In this document: positions 8,178 to 16,852 of the stretch, piece by piece | How the letters are laid out: each line of letters begins with the position of its first letter | Numbering within the stretch: the stretch's first letter is position 1 | Origin: Geobacteraceae bacterium | Lineage (GTDB): Bacteria; Desulfobacterota; Desulfuromonadia; Geobacterales; Geobacteraceae | Assembly (NCBI GenBank): GCA_009773645.1 | Contig: WSYB01000022.1 | Location: 55,792 to 117,099 of the forward strand | Direction of reading: 5' to 3' | DNA length: 61,308 nt | Position numbers and translations under genes: made by a program | The notes under the pieces: generated by a model | Databases searched by the model: none | What the model was told of the DNA's origin: nothing | What the model saw: the letters and a program-made list of their open reading frames with translations, nothing else

Positions 8178-11100
8178 GCGCTTTTACCCCCTTTCTCGAT
8201 GTTGCACAGAAACGCCTTGAACTCGGGGATATTCGTGTTCGCGCATCCGACCGACGGCGTCAGGACGTTGCCGCTGTCCCCCTTGGCGATGCCGGCGTAG
8301 CCGAAATGCCACGGCATCCCCACCTGCTCGATCATCTTCCCCCCCACCTTGAACGGCTTGAGGCGCGCGGTCACGAGGGCCGTTGCCTGGATGTTCCCCC
8401 GCTCGGTGGTGATCGACACCTTGTCCCCCTGTTTGATCCCTTTCTGCTTGGCAAGGGTCTCGGAAAGCTCCACGAACATGTCGGGGACCAGTTCCACCAG
8501 CCAGGGGAGGTTGCGGGTCATGGCCCCCGCCTGCCAGTGCTCGGTTACCCGGTAGGTGGTGCCGATGTACGGGAACCGGGCAAGGTCTGAACTGACGTTC
8601 TTGGGAATCTTGACCGCCGGGTTGTTCTGCACCCCGGAAAGGAGGTTTTTCGCCGGGCTCTCCACCGGCTCGTAGTGCTCGGGGAAGGGGCCGTCCTTCA
8701 TGTCCAGGGCGTACAGCCGGGCATGCCCCTCGGGGACCATGATGAACGGGTATTTCCCCTCCTTGTCGTCCTTCATGGGTGGCCACGGCCCGTCCGGCAC
8801 GTCCCCCTTCCACTTCTTCTCCAGCGGGTCCCAGGCAACGACCGGGCGTTTCGGGTTGAACGGCTCTCCGGCCGGATTGACCGAGGCACGGTTGTAGATG
8901 ATACGCCGGTTGACCGGCCAGCACCAGGACCACTTGGGGAAGAGCCCCAGCCCGGTGGGATCTCCGGCGTCCCTGCGGGCCATCTGGTTCCCTTCCTTGG
9001 TAAAAGAGCCGCAGTAGATCCAGCAGCCGCTCACCGTCGAGCCGTCGTCCTGGAGGTACTTGAACATCGGGACCTGGTCCCCCTTCTTGAACTCAAGTAC
9101 CTTGTCCTTGTCGGTGATGGTCATGTCTCTGGTAAAGTAGCCGTTGATCTCCCTGGCCACCAGCTGCACGTCCGGCTCGTGGCCGTTGCCGTAATTCCAG
9201 GCGAGACTGGTGATCGGCTCGGGGAAGGCCCCCTTCTCCTTCCGGTAGAGGGCCGCGACCCGCTTGTAGAACTGGTCGATGATCGCCAGGTCGCTGCGGG
9301 CCTCGCCGACCGGCTCCACCGCCTTGTAGCGCCACTGGGTCCAGCGGCCGGAGTTGGAGATGGAGCCCTCCTTCTCCACCGACGAAGCGGCGGGAAGCAT
9401 GAAGACCTCGGTCTGGATATCCCGCGGGTTCACCCCGGGTCGCTTCCAGAAGATGGAGGTCTCCGTTTCCCACAGGTCGACGGTGACCAGCCATTTAAGC
9501 TTGCCCAGGGCGTCGCGGGCCGTGGTGGAGTCGGGCCCCCCCATGGCGGGGTTCATCCCCATGCAGACGAGCCCCTCCATCTCCCCCTTGGCCATTCGCT
9601 CCAGGAGCTTCAGGTACGAGTAATTGCCGCTGCGCTTGGGGAGGTAGGAAAAGCAGAAGTCGTTCTCCCTGGTCGCATGCTCCCCGTACCAGGCCTTGAG
9701 GAGGCTTACCGTGTACTTCGGGGTGTTCCCCCACCAGTTGGCGCTCTTCTTATCGTTAGTTTTCGGGGTCCACTTCTCCAGGTAGGCCTTCAGGTCCGTG
9801 TTGTTGTACTCGGGAGACTTGAGGTAACCGGGAAGGATGTGGAAGAGCAGGCCGTAGTCGGTGGAACCCTGGACGTTCGACTCGCCGCGCAGGGCGTTGA
9901 TTCCCCCTCCGGCGATCCCGATATTGCCCAAAAGCGTCTGGAGCATGGAGATGGCCCGCACGTTCTGGGTCCCGTGAGTGGACTGGGTGATCCCCATCGC
10001 GTAGAGGACCGTCCCCGCCCTGTCGGGGCGCCCCGTGGCGCAGAAGGTCCTGGCCACCGCCAGGAAGTCCTCCATCCTGGTCCCGGTAATGGAACAGACC
10101 ATCTCCACGTCGTAGCGGGAGAAGTGCTTCTTCATCAGCTGGTAGACCGAGCGGGGGTGCGTGAGGCTCTTGTCGGTCTTGGGATTGCCGGCCGCGTCGG
10201 TCTCGTAGGCCCACGACTTCAGGTCGTAGGTCTTCTCCTGGTCGTCGAAACCGCAGAAAAGGCCGTTCTCGAACTCGTATTTCTCGTTGATGATGAACGA
10301 TGCGTTGGTGTATTCCCGCACGTACTCATGATGGATCAGATCTTTCTGCAGCGCATAGTTGATCATCCCGCCGAGGAAGGCGATGTCGGTCCCCGGGCGG
10401 ATCTGGGCGTACAGGTCCGCCTTGGAGGCGGTCCGGGTGAAACGGGGGTCGACCGTGATCAGCTTGCCGCCGCCGTCCATGGCCGCCTCGATCCATTTCA
10501 TGGAAATCGGGTGGTTTTCGGCCGGATTACAGCCGATGGCGAGGATCGCATCGCTGTTCCTCAGGTCGATCCAGTGGTTGGTCATTGCGCCACGTCCGAA
10601 TGAAGCCGCCAGACCGGCGACTGTCGCGGAGTGTCAGAGTCGGGCCTGGTGTTCCAGGTTGACGACCCCCATGGCGCGGGCGAACTTGGACCAGAGGTAG
10701 CACTCCTCGTTGTCGAGGCCGGCGCCGCCGAGGAAGGTCATCCCCTCGACCCGGTTCACCATGTATTCCTTGTTGTCCTTCTTGTCGATCTCTTTCGTCT
10801 TGAAGGTCCGGTCGCGGGTCTCCTTCATGCGGGCGGCAATCCGGTCGAGCGCCCAGTCCCACGACTTCTCCTCCCAGCGGTCCGACCCGGGCGCCCGGTA
10901 CATCACCTTCTGCAGGCGCCGCTCATTGTTCGCGATCTGAAAGAGCGCCCCCCCCTTGGGGCAGAGCGAACCCTCGTTTATCGGGTGCTGCGGGTCACCC
11001 TCGATATTGACTACCTTGCCGTTCTTGGTGTGGACGACCAGCCCGCACCCCACCGCGCAGAACGGACAGATGGTGGTGGAGCTCTTCAACCCCTTTGTCC

Positions 11101-11206
11101 TCATCTCGGGGGCATCGACGCTCGCTTCCCCCTGCTTGCCGGAGAGGGCCACTCCGGCCGCAGCCAGCGCCCCGCTCTGCAGAAACCGCCTTCTGGAAAT
11201 TGCCAT
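8174..11206 (-). CDS. fdnG: Formate dehydrogenase alpha subunit, selenocysteine-containing, Tat-exported
   Basis: The catalytic molybdopterin subunit oxidises formate to CO2. In standard code it appears as two frames separated by a TGA at 10634-10636, but both halves are in the same frame. The join NLEHQARL-U-HSATVAGLAASFGRGAMTN matches the selenocysteine site of FdnG (NQARVUHGPTVASLAPTFGRGAMTNHW). With Sec at residue 191 the protein has 1010 residues, close to the 1015 of E. coli FdnG. The N-terminus has a twin-arginine signal (SRRRFLQSGALAAAGVA), and the first [4Fe-4S] ligands are C47, C50, C54 and C82. ATG 11206 has AAGGAG upstream. SelB and the other selenocysteine machinery must lie outside the window. 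Confidence 0.95.
10605..10636 (-). promoter_or_regulatory. Bacterial SECIS element and UGA selenocysteine codon in fdnG
   Basis: The UGA codon lies at 10636-10634. Twelve bases after it, the mRNA reads GUCGCC-GGUCU-GGCGGC (10621-10605). The six-pair stem closes a GGUCU loop, the loop sequence recognised by SelB in the E. coli fdhF and fdnG SECIS hairpins. Spacing, stem and loop all fit a functional bacterial SECIS. Confidence 0.93.
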
Positions 11207-11273
11207 AAAAAACTCCTTCTCTTTAATAAGCTTCAGACCGATGTCTGCTGTAAACACAAATCCCGCTGTATAC

Positions 11274-11290
11274 GGCAACTCTCGTACCAA
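11274..11290 (-). promoter_or_regulatory. Sigma-54 type promoter of the formate dehydrogenase operon
   Basis: On the minus strand TTGGTACGAGAGTTGCC fits the sigma-54 consensus TGGYACG-N4-TTGC, with GG and GC separated by exactly ten bases. A transcript would start near 11263, leaving a leader of about 57 bases before the fdnG ATG. Sigma-54 control of formate metabolism is well known in enterics. Use of this site here is inferred from sequence only. Confidence 0.65.
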
Positions 11291-11467
11291 TTGTTTACAA
11301 AACGTAACATTTTATTAACATATTGAAATGATTGATCTGTTTAGAATGGCCGGGCATGGGTGAAAGAAAGCGGGGCGGACAAAAGGAACAATCTGGCGGG
11401 TACTTTTGTCCTAGACTGTATCATTTTGTCCAAAAGGATTGGAAGGGAGCAAAACTTTTCAACTTTT

Positions 11468-11661
11468 GTAACTATTCAGCATAATACAAATTTTGCAATA
11501 AAGTTCCCCCTCCCCTTGCGGGAGGGGTTAGGGGGTGGGGGAGATTGCCACTTTTGACTCAATTGGCAGCTTCACCCACCCCTCAATCCCCTCCCGTCAA
11601 GGGAGGGGAGGCAAAATGCAAGAGATGAGCTGTATGCTAGTTGAATAAGCTGAATAGTTAC
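11468..11661. repeat. Inverted repeat with GGGAGGGG hairpins, fdnG upstream region
   Basis: GTAACTATTCAGC (11468-11480) is perfectly mirrored by GCTGAATAGTTAC (11649-11661). Between them lie two GC-rich runs (about 11506-11541 and 11573-11610) of the CCCCTCCC..GGGAGGGG type, the second roughly the inverse of the first. Apart from the sigma-54 site and the terminator at 11684-11716, I see no gene in the 11207-11728 gap. Confidence 0.6.
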
Positions 11662-11683
11662 CAACTTTTTTACAAAAGACCCA

Positions 11684-11716
11684 ATAAAAAAGGAGGGGGA
11701 TTGTCCCCCTCCTCCG
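11684..11716 (-). terminator. Rho-independent terminator after the GYD-domain gene
   Basis: Read on the minus strand, GGAGGAGGGGGAC-AAT-CCCCCTCC is followed by six T residues. It lies 13 bases beyond the stop codon of the GYD-domain gene. The stem is strong and the U-tract is clear. Confidence 0.85.
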
Positions 11717-11728
11717 TACCGGCTCGAC

Positions 11729-12037
11729 CTACGCGGCCTTCGGCAGCCCGTGCAGCATCTCCTTGTACGCCTTCCACTCGGTGGCGGTCCAGACCTCGGT
11801 CGTGGCATGGCCGTATGTGCGGATGATGGTCGCCACCCTCATGGCAGTTTCCAGGTCGGGGGCGTGGAAGATGTCAAGGTAGTCACAGGGACCGAGTATC
11901 GCTAAGTTATGCAGCCATTCCACCTTCGGGCATTCCCGGCGAACGTGTTCCATCGCCGTCTGCTCCAGCTTCTCCAGCGTTTCGGGGGAGCGGAGCGCAT
12001 CAGGGGAAAGGCGTGTCAGCATGACGAACGTTAACAT
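11729..12037 (-). CDS. GYD domain-containing small protein
   Basis: A 102-residue soluble protein. The run LTFVMLTRLSPDAL and the block LAILGPCDYLDIFHAPDLETAM, with the central GxYD-like segment GPCDYLD, identify the GYD family of small ferredoxin-like alpha/beta barrel proteins. These have no established biochemical role. GGAGG precedes the ATG by eight bases, and the gene stands alone with its own terminator. I cannot assign a function. Confidence 0.85.
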   Translation of the reverse strand: MLTFVMLTRLSPDALRSPETLEKLEQTAMEHVRRECPKVEWLHNLAILGPCDYLDIFHAPDLETAMRVATIIRTYGHATTEVWTATEWKAYKEMLHGLPKAA

Positions 12038-12220
12038 GACGGTATCCTCCTTTTCCTTTGGATGATGTCTCCTTATACAATCATTATAAATCTACGGCTG
12101 GAAAAAGCAATACCGGAAAAACCGGCTCCGGGAGCGGGTCTTGCCCCACGAGTGCAGGCGCCGGACGGGTTTGCATGCTGAAAAAATACGGATTTATAAC
12201 CCAAAAAAGGGTGAAGTTCG

Positions 12221-12256
12221 TTCCCCCCTTTCGCAAAGGGGGGTTAGGGGGGATTT
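12221..12256. repeat. GC-rich dispersed palindrome in the 12.04-12.47 kb gap
   Basis: TTCCCCCCTTTCGCAAAGGG is followed by GGGTTAGGGGGGATTT, a CCCCCC..GGGGGG hairpin repeat akin to those at 11506, 11573 and 46776. I saw no gene or convincing regulatory site in the rest of the 12038-12471 interval. Confidence 0.6.
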
Positions 12257-12471
12257 GTTCTGGCGGCTCTAAATCCAGGCAAAGTCAAGGAGGCTGAGTA
12301 GCCATATTCTAGAAAAGGCAAGTGGAAAGCGGAAAGGTCGCAGGTATTCGGAATCATCCATAAGTATTCCAGCTCTACCCCCTAAGGCGCGCCTCATGCT
12401 CTTCCGCCGGGGAGTTTAGCCGTTATGGCCGGGCGGCATTGCCGCCAGGTGGGAAAAATGCGGGCCCACGC

Positions 12472-13305
12472 TCACAACGGCGGGGTACCGATGATCAGCA
12501 CCCGCGGACCGTAGTCGATCTTATGAAACTTTCCGGGATCGTTATGGGAGCCGATGACCCACTGGTAGAGTGTTTTGGCGGCATCGAGGAACGGTTCTTT
12601 CAGCTCGTGGTAGTACGGTTTGTTCACCTTCCTGTCGTAGGCGCTGTAATAATCCCTCTGCATCTCCTCGTCGTAGAGGCCGATGCAGCCATGGGAGGCA
12701 GGATAGCCGGGGACGTCGCGGCCATGGATCCAGTAGGATGGCCAGCCATCAACGCTCTTGTCGACGTAGAAACGGAGGCCGTAATGCATCGGATAGCGGC
12801 GGCCGATTTCCTCAATGGTGTAAAGGTTCGATTTATGCCGGCGGTCGGCCGCGTCGATCCTGAATTCGCCGTTCGGGACCCGGTGCCCCTTGATGCCGAC
12901 CGCCGCGGGAAAGGAAAACACCAGTCTGCCGTATTCATAGGCCCCCAGGAACGTCTCGGACTGGTCGACCAGAATGAATTTCTCTTCCCCGGCTGCGTCG
13001 GGGTACGTTGCCGGCAGCGGCGTAAAGTTCGTGATCTCCTCGAAACGTTTCGGAACCTTGATAGACCTCCCGCCGAAGAAGTGGCGCCGGTCCATCCGGT
13101 TGAAGCGGAGCACGTCTTGCCAGTGCTCGCCGAAAAGCGCGCCCGGAGTGTCCGTCCACTTCAGTTTCAGGCATTCCCACGCGACGCGGGCATCACTCGG
13201 ATAGCGGACCTCACAGAGCGACTTGATTTTCTTCGCGGCAATGACCGGAGAGACAAACAGCAAAAGCACGAGGAGGGTAACGCTGGCGAGAAGGAACGAT
13301 TTCAT
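12472..13305 (-). CDS. L,D-transpeptidase (YkuD family), secreted
   Basis: A 277-residue protein with a signal peptide (MKSFLLASVTLLVLLLFVSPVIAA). A LysM-like stretch follows (GALFGEHWQDVLRFNRMDRR, then RSIKVPKRFEE). The catalytic domain begins near EEKFILVDQSETFLGAYEYG. The active-site block IHGRDVPGYPASHGCIGLYD contains HGxD and SHGCIxL, so the catalytic cysteine and histidines are intact. Such enzymes make 3-3 peptidoglycan cross-links or link proteins to the wall in the periplasm. No operon partner is adjacent. Confidence 0.9.
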   Translation of the reverse strand: MKSFLLASVTLLVLLLFVSPVIAAKKIKSLCEVRYPSDARVAWECLKLKWTDTPGALFGEHWQDVLRFNRMDRRHFFGGRSIKVPKRFEEITNFTPLPATYPDAAGEEKFILVDQSETFLGAYEYGRLVFSFPAAVGIKGHRVPNGEFRIDAADRRHKSNLYTIEEIGRRYPMHYGLRFYVDKSVDGWPSYWIHGRDVPGYPASHGCIGLYDEEMQRDYYSAYDRKVNKPYYHELKEPFLDAAKTLYQWVIGSHNDPGKFHKIDYGPRVLIIGTPPL

Positions 13306-13332
13306 TTTCTTACGTTATCATAGAATAGAACA

Positions 13333-13456
13333 CAGGGGAACGTCGATTTTTCGTCAGGCCAAGGCGGTCAAGGGATGACGCGGAGGCATAGCAGCGCTAT
13401 GCCGCACAAGGAATCCCGAAGGCCAACACCGGCATGGCGGAAAAGCGGCGTTCCCC
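13333..13456. repeat. Dispersed structured palindrome, family A, copy 1
   Basis: The outer arms AGGGGAACG and CGTTCCCCT enclose a core with GCGGAGGCATAGC-AGC-GCTATGCC. The core matches the reverse complement of 36621-36740 over about 100 bases (TTTTTCGTC, TCAAGGGAT, CGCGGAGGC, GCCGCACAAG), while the tip hairpin differs in sequence but keeps its pairing. Confidence 0.7.
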
Positions 13457-13458
13457 TT

Positions 13459-13578
13459 TCGCAACGCCAGATTTGCGATGATGACGGTGTCGGCGACGAG
13501 GAAGGCCCGCAGGCGTAGCAGCGCTACGGCGAGGAGCCTCCGCAGGAGCCGGCGCCGTCAGGGCGCAAATATGGCGTT
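13459..13578. repeat. Dispersed structured palindrome, family B, copy 1
   Basis: The arms are GCAACGCCAGATTTGCGATG and GCGCAAATATGGCGTTG, with a central hairpin GGCGTAGC-A-GCGCTACG. A diverged copy in the other orientation lies at 15509-15630, upstream of speA. Family B abuts family A here, together filling the 13306-13583 gap. Confidence 0.7.
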
Positions 13579-13583
13579 GTGTC

Positions 13584-15491
13584 CTACTCTCCCAGGTAGG
13601 TGTAGGATACCAGCGCCTTATCCAGCAGCTCCAGGAAGTGACTGGTCTCCTCGATGGAGATCTTCCGCAGCGCGACGCTCTTTTCCAGGGTGTCGCGCAC
13701 ATGCTTCAGGATCTCGGGCCCCTTGTATTGCACGTACTTGAGGCTCTCCCAGATGGCGTCACCGGTGATGACCGTGTCGATCTTGTAGTTGGTCTTCTTG
13801 CTGAAGGAGATGTGGACCGCGTTGGTGTCGCCGAACAGGTTGTGCATGTCCCCCAGGATCTCCTGGTAGGCGCCGATGAGGAAGAAGCCGATGTAGTAGT
13901 CCTCGTCCTTGCGGATTTTGTGCAGGGGGAGGAATTTGGTCCGGCCGTTCTCGCCGACGAAGCTGTTGATCTCGCCGTCCGAATCGCAGGTGATGTCGGC
14001 GATGGACGCCATGACGTCCGGCTTCTGGTTGAGCCGCTGGATGGGGACGATGGGGAAGAGCTGATCGATGGCCCAGGAGTCCGGAATCGACTGAAAGAGG
14101 GAGAAGTTGGCGAAATACGTCTGGCGCAGGCTGAGCTGAAAGTTCTGCAACTCTTCGGGAATCGGTTTGATCTTCTCGACGATGCTGTTGATCTTCTTGA
14201 ATATCCTGGTGCAGAGCCACTCGGCAATGGCCCGGTCGTGGAGGTTCAGGTAGCCGAGGTTGAAGAGGCTTACCGCCTCCTGGATGAGCTGGAGGGTGTC
14301 ATGGTAGTCCTCCCGCAGCGAATAGCGGTCCAGGCTCTTGTAGATGTCCACCAGCTTCTTCACGGTGGGGGAGAGCTTCTCCGCCTGGTCGAGGGTCTCC
14401 TCGAAATCGGGCATCAGGCTCTGGGTGGTGGTGTTGAGGGCGTTGGTCACCAGCACCGAATAGTGGGCGACGACGGCCCGCCCCGATTCGGAGATGATGT
14501 TCGGGCAGGCGACACCGGCCTCGTCGCAGATGTTCTTCACCTGATAGATGACGTCGTTGGCATACTCCTCGATGGAGTAGTTGACGCTGGAGAAGTAGCT
14601 CGACTTGGAGCCGTCGTAATCGACCCCCAGGCCGCCGCCGATGTCCACGTACTCAAGGCCGACCCCCAGCTTTTTCATCTCCACGTATATGCGGGTCCCC
14701 TCGATGAGCGCGTTCTTGATCTTGTCGATCTTGGTGATCTGGCTGCCGATGTGGAAGTGGAGGAGCTTCAGGTTGTCGATCATCCCTTCCTTCTTCAGGA
14801 TGTCGATGGCGGCGATGATCTCGGAGATCCGCAGGCCGAACTTGGCGTCCTCGCCGCCGGAGGTGGCCCACTTGCCGGTCCCCTTGGACGACAGCTTCAC
14901 CCGGATCCCCAGCTTCGGCATGATCCCCGCCTTTTTCGCCAGTCTGATGATCTTCTCCAGCTCGAACATCTTCTCGACGACGATGGTGATGTCGTAGCCG
15001 ATCTTGGAGGCGTAGAGGACCGTCTCGATGAACTCGCTGTCCTTGTAACCGTTGCAGATGATGGGGACGCCGTTGCCGGTGGCGAACGAGATGGCCGCCA
15101 CCAGTTCCGCCTTGGAGCCGACCTCCAGGCCGATGTTGTAGCGTTTGCCGAATTTGGCGATCGCCTCCACCACCTGGCGCTGCTGGTTCACCTTGATGGG
15201 GTAGAAGGTCTGGTACCTGGCCGGGTAGTCGTTCTCATGGATGGCGCTCCTGAAGGCGCGGTTGATAGCGGCGATCCGCCCTTCCAGGATGTCCATGAAG
15301 CGGAGGAGGATGGGGGGCTTGATCTTCCGCTTGATCAGGTCGTCCATCAATGCCCGCAGGTCGATGGAATACTTCGAGGTGGGGGATGGGTGGACGCAGA
15401 TATTCCCCTTCTTGTTGATGGAGAAGAGCTCGGCACCCCAGTTGTCGAGGTTGTAAATCTTGGCGGAATCGTTAATCGACCAGCGTTCCAT
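13584..15491 (-). CDS. speA: Biosynthetic arginine decarboxylase
   Basis: A PLP enzyme of the alanine racemase-fold decarboxylase class, converting arginine to agmatine, the first step of putrescine and spermidine synthesis. The 635-residue length is typical of SpeA. Visible motifs are the PLP-lysine segment FYPIKVNQQRQV, LEVGSKAEL, the HFHIGSQ block, DIGGGLGVDYDG and SESGRAVVAHYS. ATG 15491 (MERWSINDSAKIYN) has GGGAG upstream; a longer frame to 15593 is translated repeat DNA. It is the last gene of the polyamine operon. Agmatine-to-putrescine enzymes are not in the window. Confidence 0.96.
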   Translation of the reverse strand: MERWSINDSAKIYNLDNWGAELFSINKKGNICVHPSPTSKYSIDLRALMDDLIKRKIKPPILLRFMDILEGRIAAINRAFRSAIHENDYPARYQTFYPIKVNQQRQVVEAIAKFGKRYNIGLEVGSKAELVAAISFATGNGVPIICNGYKDSEFIETVLYASKIGYDITIVVEKMFELEKIIRLAKKAGIMPKLGIRVKLSSKGTGKWATSGGEDAKFGLRISEIIAAIDILKKEGMIDNLKLLHFHIGSQITKIDKIKNALIEGTRIYVEMKKLGVGLEYVDIGGGLGVDYDGSKSSYFSSVNYSIEEYANDVIYQVKNICDEAGVACPNIISESGRAVVAHYSVLVTNALNTTTQSLMPDFEETLDQAEKLSPTVKKLVDIYKSLDRYSLREDYHDTLQLIQEAVSLFNLGYLNLHDRAIAEWLCTRIFKKINSIVEKIKPIPEELQNFQLSLRQTYFANFSLFQSIPDSWAIDQLFPIVPIQRLNQKPDVMASIADITCDSDGEINSFVGENGRTKFLPLHKIRKDEDYYIGFFLIGAYQEILGDMHNLFGDTNAVHISFSKKTNYKIDTVITGDAIWESLKYVQYKGPEILKHVRDTLEKSVALRKISIEETSHFLELLDKALVSYTYLGE

Positions 15492-15508
15492 TATTTTCTC
15501 CCGGCGAT

Positions 15509-15630
15509 GCCATATTCGCGCGCTAACGACGTCTGCTCGTCGCCCAGCTCCTCGACGTAGCGCTGCTACGCCTGCGGGCCGAGCTCCTCTCATCCGCCGT
15601 TATCATCACGAATCTGTCATCGCTGCACTG
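15509..15630. repeat. Dispersed structured palindrome, family B, copy 2
   Basis: This contains GCCATATTCGCG, TCCTCG, CGTAGCGCTGCTACG, CCTGCGGGCC, TTATCATC and GAATCTG in the same order as the reverse complement of 13459-13578. It sits in the 161-base gap between nspC and speA, so it is transcribed within the operon. Confidence 0.65.
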
Positions 15631-15652
15631 ACGGTAATTTACTTCAGAAACA

Positions 15653-16807
15653 TCAGGACAATTTGTTTTTAAAATCCTCGTATGTAAATCTTCGAACCAC
15701 CTTGAGCTCGCCGGTTTCCGGCTCGTAAGTGCAGATGTGCGGAAGCTGAATCCCATTAAAGGTGGTGGTCTTGACCATGGTGTAGTGGGCCATATCGAGA
15801 AACGCCAGCCGACGGCCCGGCACGAGCGGCTCGTCGAAGGACCAGTCGCCGATGACGTCTCCCGCCAGGCACGACGGCCCACCGAGGCGGTAGGTATGGG
15901 CCTTGTCGCCGGCATTGAAGCCCCCCTGAATCTCGGGCCGGTAAGGCATCTCCAGCACATCGGGCATGTGGCAGGTGGCCGATACGTCGAGGATGGCAAT
16001 ATCCATCTCGTTACGCACCACGTCCAGGACCTCGCCGACCAGGATGCCGGTACCGATGGCAATGGCCTCGCCGGGCTCCAGGTAGACCTCCAGGCCGTAT
16101 TTCTCCTGGAAATGCTTGATGAGCCCGACCAGAGAGTCGATGTCGTACCCCTCGCGGGTGATGTGGTGCCCGCCCCCCAGGTTCAGCCATCGCATCCCCG
16201 GCAGGAATTCGCCGAATTTTTCCTCGAACACGTGCGCTGTCCGCTCCAGGGGCTCGAAGAGCTGCTCGCAGAGGGTATGGAAGTGAAGTCCCTCCACCCC
16301 GGCCAGCGATTTCCCATCAAACTCCCGCCGCGGGATACCCAACCGCGACTTGGGTGCGCAGGGGTCGTAGATGGCGGTGTGCCCTTCGGTGTGCTCCGGG
16401 TTCACCCTTAAGCCCACCGACACCCGCCCGCGACACTTTTCCCACAGCGGCCGAAAACGCTCCAGCTGATTGAAGGAGTTGAAGACGAGGTGGTTGGAGG
16501 TGGCAAGGAGCTCCTTGACGTCCTCCTCCTTAAAGGCGGCGGCGAAACTGTGCACCTCGCGGCCGAACTCCTCGCGCCCGAGGCGCGCCTCCCATGGGCT
16601 GCTGGCGCAGACGCCGTGCAGCGTCTCCCGAATGACGGGAAAGACGCTCCACATGGCGAACGCCTTGAGCGCCATGAGGATCTTGGCGCCGCTGCGCCGC
16701 TGGACCTCGTCCAGGATGGCGAGATTCGCGCGCAGCCGCCCCAGGTCCACCACGTAGGCGGGTGACGGGGCGAGGGCGAGGATTTTGTCGATGTCGATTC
16801 CGGTCAA
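15653..16807 (-). CDS. nspC: Carboxynorspermidine/carboxyspermidine decarboxylase
   Basis: A PLP decarboxylase that removes CO2 from carboxyspermidine or carboxynorspermidine, the final step of the alternative spermidine pathway. The 384-residue length and the order of motifs fit NspC: SPAYVVDLGRLRANL, the PLP lysine in MALKAFAMW, HFHTLCEQ, WLNLGGGHHITR, LEPGEAIA and the cysteine block SATCHMPDVLEMPYRP. The start is a TTG at 16807 with AGAGG upstream; no ATG lies nearby. It is 45 bases downstream of the dehydrogenase gene and is surely co-transcribed with it. Confidence 0.95.
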   Translation of the reverse strand: MTGIDIDKILALAPSPAYVVDLGRLRANLAILDEVQRRSGAKILMALKAFAMWSVFPVIRETLHGVCASSPWEARLGREEFGREVHSFAAAFKEEDVKELLATSNHLVFNSFNQLERFRPLWEKCRGRVSVGLRVNPEHTEGHTAIYDPCAPKSRLGIPRREFDGKSLAGVEGLHFHTLCEQLFEPLERTAHVFEEKFGEFLPGMRWLNLGGGHHITREGYDIDSLVGLIKHFQEKYGLEVYLEPGEAIAIGTGILVGEVLDVVRNEMDIAILDVSATCHMPDVLEMPYRPEIQGGFNAGDKAHTYRLGGPSCLAGDVIGDWSFDEPLVPGRRLAFLDMAHYTMVKTTTFNGIQLPHICTYEPETGELKVVRRFTYEDFKNKLS

Positions 16808-16852
16808 CCGTGAAATACCTCTTTCAAAAAAACTACCCCCTCTCCCCAGTCT

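Noticed and set aside
8675-10603. A 642-codon plus-strand frame opposite fdnG
   Set aside because: Antisense shadow caused by third-position GC bias; no motif is visible and the real gene is FdnG.
10585-10636. Two separate genes for formate dehydrogenase alpha
   Set aside because: The TGA is a selenocysteine codon with a SECIS hairpin; both parts are in one frame.
12058-12297. A 79-codon plus-strand frame in the 12 kb gap
   Set aside because: No ribosome site, ends in a palindromic repeat and has no coding signature.
13638-15560. A 640-codon plus-strand frame opposite speA
   Set aside because: It is the mirror of a high-GC gene; the speA frame has all family motifs and the plus-strand translation is low-complexity Asp/Val/Gly-rich.
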